A DNA stretch of 64,000 bases, from NCBI RefSeq assembly GCF_001518015.1, contig NZ_LPUY01000054.1:1-64000 (forward strand), read 5' to 3'. A model generated the notes under the pieces. The model made no database searches and was not told the origin of the DNA. It saw nothing but the letters and a program-made list of their open reading frames with translations. Positions 1-8,127 of the stretch are shown here, piece after piece (positions within the stretch are counted from its first letter, which is position 1; the number at the start of each line of letters is the position of its first letter). The stretch comes from Tritonibacter horizontis. Its GTDB lineage: Bacteria > Pseudomonadota > Alphaproteobacteria > Rhodobacterales > Rhodobacteraceae. Made by a program: the position numbers and the translations under genes.

Positions 1-383
1 CCGAAGACAGCCGTCCCCGCCGCCACGGACAGCCCATGGTTGCCGGCGCTTGCCGTCACATAGGTGCGGCCGTTCAAGGCTGTGTTCCATTGCGCGACCG
101 GGGCGGCGGGGCCGTCGACCTTGTCCGCGGCGTCGCGGGCGATCGCATGGGCCGCCCCGAGCGCCTTGAAACTGCCCAGCCCCATGCGGCTGCGTTCATC
201 TTTCACCCGGATGCGGTCGACATGGACCTCGGCTGCGAGATCGGTCAGATCCAGAAGCGGCGTGGGCGCATGGGCGGGGCAATGGTGCAGCAGGTCGGCC
301 ACACCGCTTGCGTCATCATGGGGAAACGGACACTCCAGCCCGAGGCCGGTGGCACGAAAGGGGTTGGCCAAAACGTTGGTCAT
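1..383 (-). CDS. Diaminopropionate ammonia-lyase-like PLP enzyme, N-terminal part
   Basis: Reading from an ATG whose complement lies at 381-383, the frame begins MTNVLANPFRATGLECPF and stays open to the window edge, so only about 127 N-terminal residues are seen. They contain KDERSRMGLGSFKALGAA, where the lysine of SFKALG is the expected PLP Schiff-base residue, and further on SAGNHG, the phosphate-contacting loop of fold-type II PLP lyases. KDE..RMGLGSFKALG is characteristic of diaminopropionate ammonia-lyase, which splits 2,3-diaminopropionate to pyruvate and ammonia; threonine dehydratases are the nearest alternative. A strong AGGAGGA ribosome site precedes the start. The AsnC-type regulator gene at 561 is divergent and probably controls it. 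The C-terminal part lies outside the window. Confidence 0.75.
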   Translation of the reverse strand, partial: MTNVLANPFRATGLGLECPFPHDDASGVADLLHHCPAHAPTPLLDLTDLAAEVHVDRIRVKDERSRMGLGSFKALGAAHAIARDAADKVDGPAAPVAQWNTALNGRTYVTASAGNHGLSVAAGTAVF

Positions 384-560
384 GATCGAATATCCTCCTG
401 CGGATCTGCGATCAGCCTAGCGGCTCCGCCCAGGCGGTTCCCGGAAACTTCGCGCGCGGGCTGGCCGATTTCCGGCACGAGGGTGCAGATATGGGCCGAA
501 TACCGGCTTTGCGGGCAGATTTGAATTCATTGCCAGCCGATTTTCCGCCAGTCTCGGCCC

Positions 561-1043
561 ATGGACCGATTCGACGCCCTGATACTCGACACTATTCAGA
601 CCGATGCCCGCATCACCGCCGAAGCCTTGTCTCGCAAGGTCGGTCTGTCACCGGATGCCTGCCGCAAACGGCTGGCGCGCCTGCGGGCCTCTGATGTGGT
701 CGAGGCGGAGATCACGCTGCTTGCGCCCGACCGGATCGGGCGCGGGTTGACGCTGATCGTGGAGGTGACGCTGCAGAACGAACGAACCGCAGATGTGGAT
801 CGGTTCAAGGCGCAGATGCGGGACGCGCCGGAAGTCATGCAATGTTACTATGTGACCGGCAATGCCGATTTTGTCCTGATCATTTCGGCGCGGGACATGG
901 CCGATTATGACGGGTTCACCCGGCGTCATTTCTTTGCCGAGGACAACGTTCTGCGATTTCGGACCAGTGCGGTGATGGACCGGGTGAAGACCGGGTTTTC
1001 GATGCCGGTTGCCGTTGACCCGGAGTCGGCGACGCGTCCCTAG
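561..1043 (+). CDS. Lrp/AsnC-family transcriptional regulator
   Basis: A 160-residue protein with an N-terminal AsnC-type winged helix (DALILDTIQTDARITAEALSR, then a recognition helix with LSPDACRKRLARL) and a C-terminal RAM/ligand-sensing domain (VMQCYYVTGNADFVLII). Length and domain order are normal for the family. It is divergent from the diaminopropionate ammonia-lyase-like gene, and AsnC-family regulators usually control a neighbouring amino-acid catabolic gene, so that is the likely target. Its TAG stop overlaps the stop of the convergent pqiC gene in a single CTAG. The ligand cannot be told from sequence. Confidence 0.88.
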   Translation: MDRFDALILDTIQTDARITAEALSRKVGLSPDACRKRLARLRASDVVEAEITLLAPDRIGRGLTLIVEVTLQNERTADVDRFKAQMRDAPEVMQCYYVTGNADFVLIISARDMADYDGFTRRHFFAEDNVLRFRTSAVMDRVKTGFSMPVAVDPESATRP

Positions 1044-1612
1044 CGCAGGCCGCGTGTCGCGATATCGCGGGCCAGTTTCCCCAGCGCCGCAGCGCGCGCG
1101 GCGGCGATTGCGGGGATGCCCTCGGCGGCGGAATAGGTTTCGCTGATCTCAAAACTGCGAGCCCGGTCGGCCCTGTTCACGTCCTCTGGCGCGACAAAAT
1201 ACATCCCGCGCAGGGTGAAGGTGCCGTTTGTGGCGGCCACGAATTCCTCGAACCGCACATCCAGGGTGACTTCGGGACGGTTCAAAAAGGGCCAGGGGTC
1301 AGAGGCCACGCGCGCTGCGGTCACTTCGCTCAGGGCGCGCACCAGATGCAGAGTCACGGCGCGGTCGCCTTCGTCGGCCCAGAGGCTGTTCGGCGTCGTG
1401 GTCAGCTTGCCGGCCTCATCCGCGACCTGGATCTCCTGCGAGGCGGCATAGGTCGGCATCGAAACCTCGCGCAGCGCGACGGAATTGTAGGAAATGCGCA
1501 GCTGCTCCACGGGGTCGGTTTTGGGCACCACGTAGAGATCCGGATCCGATGTGCAGGCCGCAAGCAGCGCGCCGGCAAGGGTCAGGGCAACGAGGTTCAG
1601 TGGCAGTTTCAT
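1040..1612 (-). CDS. pqiC: PqiC-like lipoprotein (ABC-type transport auxiliary lipoprotein family)
   Basis: A 190-residue lipoprotein. Its signal sequence ends in the lipobox LLAAC, with the lipidated cysteine at residue 20. The mature part (YVVPKTDPVEQLRISYNSVALREVSMPTYAASQEI) resembles the PqiC/YmbA (DUF330) family, whose members form the outer-membrane end of the PqiB periplasmic tunnel. It is the last gene of the PqiA-PqiA-PqiB-PqiC operon and starts two bases after the PqiB stop. It probably takes part in moving lipids between inner and outer membranes. Confidence 0.85.
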   Translation of the reverse strand: MKLPLNLVALTLAGALLAACTSDPDLYVVPKTDPVEQLRISYNSVALREVSMPTYAASQEIQVADEAGKLTTTPNSLWADEGDRAVTLHLVRALSEVTAARVASDPWPFLNRPEVTLDVRFEEFVAATNGTFTLRGMYFVAPEDVNRADRARSFEISETYSAAEGIPAIAAARAAALGKLARDIATRGLR

Positions 1613-1614
1613 GT

Positions 1615-3762
1615 CTATCGTCCCAGGATTAGAGAATTGGGGCGGCGTTCCAGCGCGCGCGCCAGGCTTTCCACCGCAGCGGCGGCCCGCGTCAGGGCTG
1701 TCATCGCCGACCGCGCGGTCCGGTTGATCTCCGAACCCTGATCATACCCGGCCAAGGTCGCGGCGGCCTGCTTCAGCAGTGCGTCAATACGGGCGCTGAT
1801 CTGTGGCAGATCCACGGTGGCCTCTTCAATTGCGGTCGCGGCGGAGCGGGCCGAGGCCATGGTGTCGTTCAGGGCGGCAACCGTTCCCCCTTCGCGCAGT
1901 TCAGAGAGGGCGAGGCGCATTTCATTCAGGGTATCGTTCAGCGTCTGCGGGATCGCGCGGGTGCCGGGCTGTTCAAGCAGCGTTTCCACGTCGGCGACCA
2001 CATCGCTGACCCGCGCGACCAGTTTGTCCAGCGGCAGCGCCCGCGCGGTCTCGGCGGTTTCGGTAAGGCTCTCGATCAGGCCGGGCATCCCTGCAAGGCT
2101 GGCCTCGGCAGAGGCCGCGACATCGCCGGCAGCCTCGACGGTCTGAACCAGTTTTTCAATCGCGCGCGCTTCTTCCACCTGGGCAATCAGATCGCGCAGA
2201 TCGGTGACTGTGCTGTTGAGATCCGTCAGCAATTGGGCGGTCTGGCCGGGCAGCCCCTGGATCTCGGCCGATCCGACGACGCCGCGGACATCGCCCAGCA
2301 GGGCGCGAACATCCGCCGGGATGGCCCGCACGGTGTCATCCTGCACCAGCATGGTGGTGTTGGCGGCCAGTCCGGTGGCGGTATCAAGGAACCGGACTGC
2401 CGATTGCATCAGCTCCTCGATCGGCAGCTCGCCCAGCCGGGACAGCATGCCTTCGGCGCTGGCACCGGCGTCGGAAATAACACTCTCGGTGACGGGGATC
2501 AGCGGGTAGGGGTCATGGTCGCGGACCAGTTCCGCCTCCGGCGCATCCGCAACATCTATCAGCTCCACCTTCAGGCCGGTTGCAAAAAGCCCGGTGGAGA
2601 CCAGTCGCGCGCGCAGACCGCTCTGCACGCGTTTGGCCATGAATTCCTCGACCGCCTGATCCGCCGCATTGGGCGAGGCCAGCCGGAGTTCGGCAGGGTT
2701 CAGTTCGACGCTGATCTGCAGGCGCACCTTGCTGTCGTTAAACCGCGCCTCATCCACGATTCCGGTGATCCCGGTGACAACACCGATCTTCAGCCCGCGC
2801 ACTTCGACCGGGGCGTCCACTTCGAGGCCGCTGACGTTGTCCTCGAAGATGATCGAAAAGGGCACGCCGTTGCCGCGCCCGGCGTCAAAGACATTCTGGC
2901 GCGCATCGCTTTGCGAGGCAAAGACCTGGAACGGCGCGTCATCGCTGACCGGGGTGCCGCCTGAAATCACCGTGTCAAAACTGACGCCGCCCGCGATCAG
3001 CGAGGACAAAGAGGAAAAATCCAGTTCCGCACCGCTGGCGCCGAGCGAGAAGGAAAAGCCCGATGTGTCCCAGAACCGGGTGGTGGAACGGACCAGTTGA
3101 TCGTAGGGGGCAAAAATCACCGCGGGGGCAATCGCGCTCTGGCGATCCGCAGAAAGCTCCGGCGTGCCGACGCGGCCAACCTCCAGGCCCTTGTAGGTAA
3201 TCGGCGCATTGGCCGTCAACGCAACGCCAGCGGCCGCCTCAAGGGTCAGCAACAGCCCGGAATCGCCGGCCGGCAGCAGCGGCGCCTTGGTCTGCCCCTC
3301 GTGACGCAGCACAACGCCGCCCGGATCCGCGTCCCAGACCCCGGCGATATAGACGCCGGACAACACGGTGTTCAGCCCGCTTACGCCGGTTGTCGTCACC
3401 TCGGGTTTGACCACCCAGAAAACCGCGTCCCGATCCACATAGTCGGCGATGTCCTGGTTCAGCCGAACCTTGACGACCACCCGTTCAAGACCCGGTTCGA
3501 ATTCGACCGCTTCGACATGGCCGACGGTGACGTCCCGGTAGCGCAATTCGGTGCTGCCCTCGGTGATCCCGGTGGCCTCGTCGAACAACAGTTCGATCAG
3601 CGGCCCGCGCGCGGCCCAGTTCTGCGCCGCCAGCGCCACGGCGATGACAACCGCAGCCAGAGGGACAAGCCATACCAGCGAAATCCGCTGGTAGAGCGGG
3701 CGGCGGGCCGAGAGGGTTTTCAGCTCGGGCGGGTCAGTGGGCACGGTCTGTGTCTTTCTCAA
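1615..3762 (-). CDS. pqiB: PqiB-like intermembrane transport protein with three MCE domains
   Basis: A 715-residue protein with one N-terminal membrane segment (about 27-47, LVWLVPLAAVVIAVALAAQ) and three MCE/MlaD repeats visible as GSTELRYRDVTVGHVEAV, NAPITYKGLEVGRVG and DAPVEVRGLKIGVVTGI. A long helical, Ala-rich C-terminal tail of roughly 300 residues follows. Known PqiB proteins stack hexameric MCE rings into a hydrophobic periplasmic channel capped by a C-terminal helical needle, and the layout here matches. At 715 residues it is clearly longer than the E. coli protein (about 546), and the extra length is in the tail. The start overlaps the preceding PqiA gene by 29 bases, suggesting translational coupling. 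Confidence 0.88.
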   Translation of the reverse strand: MRKTQTVPTDPPELKTLSARRPLYQRISLVWLVPLAAVVIAVALAAQNWAARGPLIELLFDEATGITEGSTELRYRDVTVGHVEAVEFEPGLERVVVKVRLNQDIADYVDRDAVFWVVKPEVTTTGVSGLNTVLSGVYIAGVWDADPGGVVLRHEGQTKAPLLPAGDSGLLLTLEAAAGVALTANAPITYKGLEVGRVGTPELSADRQSAIAPAVIFAPYDQLVRSTTRFWDTSGFSFSLGASGAELDFSSLSSLIAGGVSFDTVISGGTPVSDDAPFQVFASQSDARQNVFDAGRGNGVPFSIIFEDNVSGLEVDAPVEVRGLKIGVVTGITGIVDEARFNDSKVRLQISVELNPAELRLASPNAADQAVEEFMAKRVQSGLRARLVSTGLFATGLKVELIDVADAPEAELVRDHDPYPLIPVTESVISDAGASAEGMLSRLGELPIEELMQSAVRFLDTATGLAANTTMLVQDDTVRAIPADVRALLGDVRGVVGSAEIQGLPGQTAQLLTDLNSTVTDLRDLIAQVEEARAIEKLVQTVEAAGDVAASAEASLAGMPGLIESLTETAETARALPLDKLVARVSDVVADVETLLEQPGTRAIPQTLNDTLNEMRLALSELREGGTVAALNDTMASARSAATAIEEATVDLPQISARIDALLKQAAATLAGYDQGSEINRTARSAMTALTRAAAAVESLARALERRPNSLILGR

Positions 3763-4375
3763 ATTCTTGCTGATCCCAGATCAGCCGACTGTCAAAGCTC
3801 TGCGCGGAAATCATTGTAAATACAACCGTCAGTGCAAAGGTAAGGCTGGCGGGGCCGGGTTCCACCGATGCAAAATTGCCCAAATGGACCAGCGACGACA
3901 GGATCGCGACAACAAAGACATCAATCATCGACCAGCGGCCAATGTATTCGACCAGTTCAAAGAGCATATGGCGGGTGCCTTCGCGGGCGGTGCTCGGGCG
4001 GGCGACGCTGATTGCCAGGTAAGCGATCGCCAGGAATTTCAGGATCGGGATCACCACGGAGGCGAGCAGGATGACCCCGGCGACAAAATAGGACCCGTGT
4101 TCGGCCAGGGTGATGGCGCCGCCGACAATCGTATCCTGCGAGACAGAGCCGAGCGTGCTGGTCCGCAGCATCGGGTAAAGGTTCGCCGGCACGTAACAAA
4201 TCAGGGCGACCAGCCACCAGGCCCAGACCTTTTGCAGGGATTGCAGGTCGCGGGAAACCAGCTTGCTGCCGCAGCAGCCACAGGTTTTGGTCCCACTGGG
4301 CCAGACCCGGGTGCAATAGCGGCATCCAAGGAGGCCGGCCTCTTTTGTTGTGGGGATGGGCGTGTCTGCCATCAT
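3734..4375 (-). CDS. pqiA: PqiA-family membrane protein (second half-size copy)
   Basis: A 213-residue membrane protein opening with a small zinc-ribbon-like cysteine cluster (C18, C21, C32, C34/C35). It is followed by about four hydrophobic segments, among them WAWWLVALICYVPANLYPML, a PqiA signature, and VVIPILKFLAIAYLAISV. It overlaps the upstream PqiA gene by four bases and the downstream PqiB gene by 29. E. coli PqiA is a fusion of two such units; here each unit is its own gene. It probably sits in the inner membrane and feeds the PqiB channel. The start could be either of two adjacent ATGs. Confidence 0.87.
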   Translation of the reverse strand: MMADTPIPTTKEAGLLGCRYCTRVWPSGTKTCGCCGSKLVSRDLQSLQKVWAWWLVALICYVPANLYPMLRTSTLGSVSQDTIVGGAITLAEHGSYFVAGVILLASVVIPILKFLAIAYLAISVARPSTAREGTRHMLFELVEYIGRWSMIDVFVVAILSSLVHLGNFASVEPGPASLTFALTVVFTMISAQSFDSRLIWDQQEFEKDTDRAH

Positions 4376-5061
4376 GTCAGATGCTCTTGTGTTGCGGCGG
4401 TGGGGGGCGCGTCAGGTGTTGCGGCTTCCAGCGCGTCCCAGACCGACCGGCTGCAGAGATTGCGCTGAACTTGCAGAACCAGGAACACCAATCCGGCGAA
4501 CATCCAGAAGGCGGGGCCGAATTCCACCTCGGCCAGATCCCGCACCTTGATCAGCGCCACGGCGCAGCCAAGGGCAAAGATCTCTGCCATCGACCAGGGT
4601 TTGAGCCGCTCCGACAGCAAAAAGGCCGGACGCGCCCGTGCGCTGGGGGGGTGATCAAAAACCAATGGCACCAGCACATAAAGCAGCAGCCCCATCCGCA
4701 AGGCGGGGATCGCCAGAATACAGGCCGTGGTAAAGAGCACCAGTATCGCAAGCTCGTCACTGGTAAAGGCCAGCACCACGTCCAGGACGGATGTGGCATT
4801 GTGGACGCCTGCGGCTGAAATCTTCAGGAACGGAAAAAACAGGGTGGCCGCCAGCAGCACCAGGCTGGCCGCGGCAAGGCTGATGATCTGCATGCCCGCC
4901 CGGTGCCGCGGGGCCGCGATCACCCGGTGGCACCGCTGGCAGACCGCATCTTCGCCAGCCGCAATCCGGGGCATCCGGTAGAGCGCATCGCAGGACGGAC
5001 AGGCCACCAGACTGGCGAGGTCGGTGGCGTCGGGCGAAAACGCCTCGGGGTGATGTGACAT
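4372..5061 (-). CDS. pqiA: PqiA-family membrane protein (first half-size copy)
   Basis: A 229-residue membrane protein with paired CxxC motifs (C21/C24 and C41/C44: CPSC and CQRC) typical of PqiA zinc ribbons, then about four membrane segments and the family motif LKPWSMAEIFALGCAVALIKV. It is the first gene of the operon. I chose the ATG whose complement is at 5059-5061 because an AAAGG ribosome site lies at proper distance upstream; an upstream in-frame start at 5097 would add 12 unconserved residues. No recognisable SoxS-type operator was seen, so the paraquat link of the E. coli name should not be assumed. Confidence 0.87.
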   Translation of the reverse strand: MSHHPEAFSPDATDLASLVACPSCDALYRMPRIAAGEDAVCQRCHRVIAAPRHRAGMQIISLAAASLVLLAATLFFPFLKISAAGVHNATSVLDVVLAFTSDELAILVLFTTACILAIPALRMGLLLYVLVPLVFDHPPSARARPAFLLSERLKPWSMAEIFALGCAVALIKVRDLAEVEFGPAFWMFAGLVFLVLQVQRNLCSRSVWDALEAATPDAPPTAATQEHLT

Positions 5062-5175
5062 GCAAAACGCCTTTGACCTGAGTACTCCGTGGCCCATACC
5101 CTGACGGGCGCCGCGCTGCTGTGCAAGGGATGTTGCTCCGGGGCGTCGGCCCGCCGCTGCCCGCCGTGCCGCCGC

Positions 5176-6096
5176 TCAGCCGTAGGTGCGTTCCTTGAAG
5201 GGCGTTGCCGCCAATTTCTCCATCAGTGCCGCCAGCAGTTTGTCTTCGGCCCGGTTGCGCGCTGTCGCCGGGTTCGAGATCAGGAACACGTCCACCTCGG
5301 GCAGATCCTCAAACGGGGGGACCTGCCACAGCAACCCGTCCCGCAGATCGCGGGCGACCACATGTTTGGGCAGGGGGCCGATGCCCAGCCCCGCCATGAT
5401 CATCCGGCGAACCTCTTCGAGGTTTTCTGAGACGCCTTTGACCTCTGGCGCCAGCGCGGCGCGCGCCCGCAGCAGGGTAACGTCCTGCAGCGCGTCTTGC
5501 AGCCGGTCGGTGTCGAACACAACCGCGCTGTGTCCCTGTAGATCGTCCAGCGTCAGATCGCTGCGTCCAAACAGCGGATGACGCGGCCCGCAGAACAGAC
5601 CAAAGGCCTCGCGGTACATCGGCACATAGTCCAGCGCCGGGTCCTGCGCGCGCACCAAGGCAATGCCAAAGCTCGCCCGTTTGGCGGTCACGGCCGCGAC
5701 CACATCGGTGCTGGTGATCACGTCGATCGACAGGCTGGCCTGCGGGTGGGCGGCATAAAAATCCGCGATCACCTCGTCAAAGGGCGGGCAGACCACATGG
5801 CTGGCCACGGCGATCCGCACATGGCCGCTGATTTGCGGCGTCACCTCCCGCATCAGGGTGGCCAACCGCAGGATCGACCCGTTGATGTTGACCGCCTCTC
5901 TGTAAAGGAGCCGCCCCGCCTCGGTCAGCTCGAACCGACCGGGAGAGCGGTCGATCAGGCGCTGACCCAGCCGGTCTTCGAGGTTTTTCAGGGCGACGGA
6001 AACGGTTGGCTGTTTCAATCGAAGCCGTTCAGCAGCCACCGTGATCGACGGGCTTTCCGCCAGCACAACAAATGTGCGGAGCAGGTTCCAGTTCAT
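5176..6096 (-). CDS. LysR-family transcriptional regulator, divergent from the TRAP operon
   Basis: A 306-residue LysR protein. The N-terminal winged helix reads LLRTFVVLAESPSITVAAERLRLKQPTVSVALKNLEDRLGQ, and a periplasmic-binding-like effector domain follows. I took the ATG at MNWNLL (complement 6094-6096), which puts the helix-turn-helix at the usual distance from the N terminus; upstream in-frame codons would add 34 residues of Pro/Arg-rich sequence. It is divergent from the TRAP transporter operon that starts at 6466. A perfect inverted repeat (6271-6291) of LysR-box form lies between them, so it most likely regulates that operon and itself. Confidence 0.88.
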   Translation of the reverse strand: MNWNLLRTFVVLAESPSITVAAERLRLKQPTVSVALKNLEDRLGQRLIDRSPGRFELTEAGRLLYREAVNINGSILRLATLMREVTPQISGHVRIAVASHVVCPPFDEVIADFYAAHPQASLSIDVITSTDVVAAVTAKRASFGIALVRAQDPALDYVPMYREAFGLFCGPRHPLFGRSDLTLDDLQGHSAVVFDTDRLQDALQDVTLLRARAALAPEVKGVSENLEEVRRMIMAGLGIGPLPKHVVARDLRDGLLWQVPPFEDLPEVDVFLISNPATARNRAEDKLLAALMEKLAATPFKERTYG

Positions 6097-6270
6097 GTCC
6101 CGCGCAAGGCGTTCGGGGTCAAGCGGGTCAGGGCGTCTGGGCACGGCAGATCCTTGGTCGAGCGGGCGGGGGAGCGGCGGCATTTGTGATGGTACCACAG
6201 GGCGTTGGGTGCCATTGTCGCACGCCCACCCTTGCGGTCGGTGGCGGCGAAACCTGGCCTTTCGCCCTCT

Positions 6271-6291
6271 GGCATAGATAAAAACTATGCC
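6271..6291. promoter_or_regulatory. Candidate LysR operator: 7-bp inverted repeat GGCATAG-N7-CTATGCC
   Basis: The arms GGCATAG and CTATGCC are perfect inverted repeats separated by seven A/T-rich bases. This gives the T-N11-A spacing of LysR boxes. The site lies between a LysR gene and the divergent TRAP operon, where an activator/autorepressor site is expected. An AT-rich stretch at 6292-6330 may hold the TRAP promoter. Confidence 0.6.
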
Positions 6292-6465
6292 GACATTACT
6301 AATTATCTATTTGATCTATTTTCAATCCCTCCGCACCCTCTGGATCAATCGGTGGGATGACTGACCCGCAAATGTCACAGAAGCGGCGCCGGCAAGACCG
6401 GACGTCGCCAGAGATTTGCCGCCAGGGTCACCGGGCCGAAACAACAGGGAATGGAGCGTATTTTC

Positions 6466-7467
6466 ATGCTGAGAACCACATTTGCGACGGCTGTTTCCGC
6501 AGCCGCACTGACACTGTCGCTGACCGCCGCCGAGGCGGCAGACATGCGGCTCAAACTGGCGGGCGTGGTGCCGGTCGAACATTTCGGGAATGCGATCCTG
6601 AAACAGATCGAGGCGGATATCGAGGCGGCGGATGTCGGCCTGTCAGTCACGCTTTTCGAGGCCGGCCAGCTTGGCTCTGGCGAGGAGCTTTTTGAGGATG
6701 CCGCGCGCGGCAATGTCGATCTGGTGCATTCGGTGATCTATGCCCACCGCGACCCGGTTCTGGAAATCAACTCGCTGCCCTATCTGGTCTCCAGTTTTGA
6801 CGAGATGGAGGCGATCTATCTGAACAAGGACAGCGCCTTTAACGATATCTTTGGCGAGCGCCTCGAAGCCCTGGGGCTGAAGCTGCTTGCAAATGCGCCC
6901 GAAGGGTTCATCGGTGTCGTGGCCGAAAGCGAGCCGGACAATGTGACCACGGTCGGCGACAAGGGCGTGAACATTCGCGTCTGGTCCAGCCAGGTGATCA
7001 AAAGCACGGTCGAGGCCATGGGGTTCAATGCAACGACAATGAACTGGGGCGAGGTTTTCCCCGCGATCCAGTCCGGTGTCGTGGATGGCGCGATCTGCTG
7101 CACCGCGCAGCTGGCCTATAGCGCCTTTGCCACCTCGGATGTGGGCAAGTACTTCATTCCCTATGGCGCAGTGGTGGAAAACACCACCTATTATGCCTCG
7201 CTCGAAACCTGGGAAGAGATGAACGACGCGCAGCGCGCGGTGGTTCAGGCCGCGTTTGAAAAGGCGGCGCAGAGCTATTTCACCGAGGCCAGGGCCAATG
7301 AGGCCGACTATATCGACAAGCTGAAAGAGAGCGGCTACCAGGTGGTCGACATCTCCGATGCGCAGCGCGGCAAGATCGCCGACACCGTGCGGGCCGAGGT
7401 CTGGCCCGGCATCGCGGATATCGTCGGGCAGGACATCATCGACCGGTTGATGGCCCCCAAAGGGTAA
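6466..7467 (+). CDS. dctP: TRAP transporter substrate-binding protein (DctP family)
   Basis: A 333-residue periplasmic protein with a clear signal peptide (MLRTTFATAVSAAALTLSLTAAEA, cleaved near residue 24). The DctP fold motif LFEAGQLGSGEELFEDAARGNVDLVHS follows, and the late region holds the substrate-arginine loop (VNIRVWSS). I chose the ATG at 6466 because GGAG lies nine bases upstream and the signal peptide then starts properly; the ATG at 6451 is too close to its nearest purine tract. The substrate is not obvious. The CC pair in VVDGAICCTAQ is unusual for DctP proteins. Downstream enzymes suggest an acylated amine as ligand. Confidence 0.88.
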   Translation: MLRTTFATAVSAAALTLSLTAAEAADMRLKLAGVVPVEHFGNAILKQIEADIEAADVGLSVTLFEAGQLGSGEELFEDAARGNVDLVHSVIYAHRDPVLEINSLPYLVSSFDEMEAIYLNKDSAFNDIFGERLEALGLKLLANAPEGFIGVVAESEPDNVTTVGDKGVNIRVWSSQVIKSTVEAMGFNATTMNWGEVFPAIQSGVVDGAICCTAQLAYSAFATSDVGKYFIPYGAVVENTTYYASLETWEEMNDAQRAVVQAAFEKAAQSYFTEARANEADYIDKLKESGYQVVDISDAQRGKIADTVRAEVWPGIADIVGQDIIDRLMAPKG

Positions 7468-7480
7468 CGCCGTTTCCAGT

Positions 7481-7513
7481 GACCGGATGCTGCTCTTTCG
7501 GTGTCATCCGGTC
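7481..7513 (+). promoter_or_regulatory. Stem-loop between dctP and dctQ
   Basis: GACCGGATG and CATCCGGTC form a perfect 9-bp stem with a 15-base loop just after the dctP stop. No T-run follows, so it is more likely an mRNA-stabilising or processing hairpin than a terminator. Such hairpins often keep binding-protein mRNA in excess over the membrane genes. Confidence 0.5.
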
Positions 7514-7538
7514 GCCGTCACGGGCCCCGATGGGCCAA

Positions 7539-7552
7539 TTGACAGCTGTCAA
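7539..7552. promoter_or_regulatory. Perfect 14-bp palindrome TTGACAGCTGTCAA upstream of dctQ
   Basis: TTGACAGCTGTCAA is fully self-complementary and ends 11 bases before the dctQ start codon, next to its AAGGGG ribosome site. It could be an internal operator or a short RNA hairpin affecting dctQ translation. Function is inferred only from symmetry and position. Confidence 0.4.
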
Positions 7553-7563
7553 CAAGGGGCGTC

Positions 7564-8127
7564 ATGACCGATCTCAGCACTGACCTGCCAGCGGGGCTGG
7601 CCAAAACCGTTCGGATCTTGTTGCGGCTGCAGACGATCTACGTCTGCTTTGGCTGTCTGGCGATGGCCTTGACCTTCTTTTTCGTCGTGGTTTTTCGCTA
7701 CGGGTTCAACGCCGACCTCTTTGCCTATGAGGAATGGCTGCTGATCCTCTGTTTCTGGCTCTATTTCGTCGCCGCCGGCATCGGGACCTGGGAGGGCGCG
7801 CATGTAAACGCGGATCTTCTGGATCTGATGATCCTCGACCCGCTCCAGCGCAAGCGGCGCGCCATCCTGATCACGGCGATTGAACTGCTGGTGACGCTGG
7901 CGCTGTTTTACTGGTCCATCGTGATGATGATCGACGAGCTGGGCGACTACCCCCGCTATCAGACCACAATCGCGCTGCAGATCCCGTTTTTCGTGCCGCG
8001 TGCGGCGATCTTCGCGGGCTTTGGCCTGATGGGATTTTACAGCGCGCTCCGCCTCTATGTGTTCCTGAAACTCCCGGCTGCGCGTTTCGCCGTTCCGGCT
8101 GACCCGGCGCAGGAGCGCGGCGCATGA
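7564..8127 (+). CDS. dctQ: TRAP transporter small permease (DctQ family)
   Basis: A 187-residue protein with about four membrane helices (for example FGCLAMALTFFFVVVFRYGF and LLILCFWLYFVAAGIGTW). The conserved R-Y-x-F-N segment and E-E-W-L helix are typical of DctQ subunits. It forms the small membrane subunit of the sodium-coupled TRAP transporter together with the DctM gene, whose start overlaps its stop by four bases (ATGA). Confidence 0.88.
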   Translation: MTDLSTDLPAGLAKTVRILLRLQTIYVCFGCLAMALTFFFVVVFRYGFNADLFAYEEWLLILCFWLYFVAAGIGTWEGAHVNADLLDLMILDPLQRKRRAILITAIELLVTLALFYWSIVMMIDELGDYPRYQTTIALQIPFFVPRAAIFAGFGLMGFYSALRLYVFLKLPAARFAVPADPAQERGA

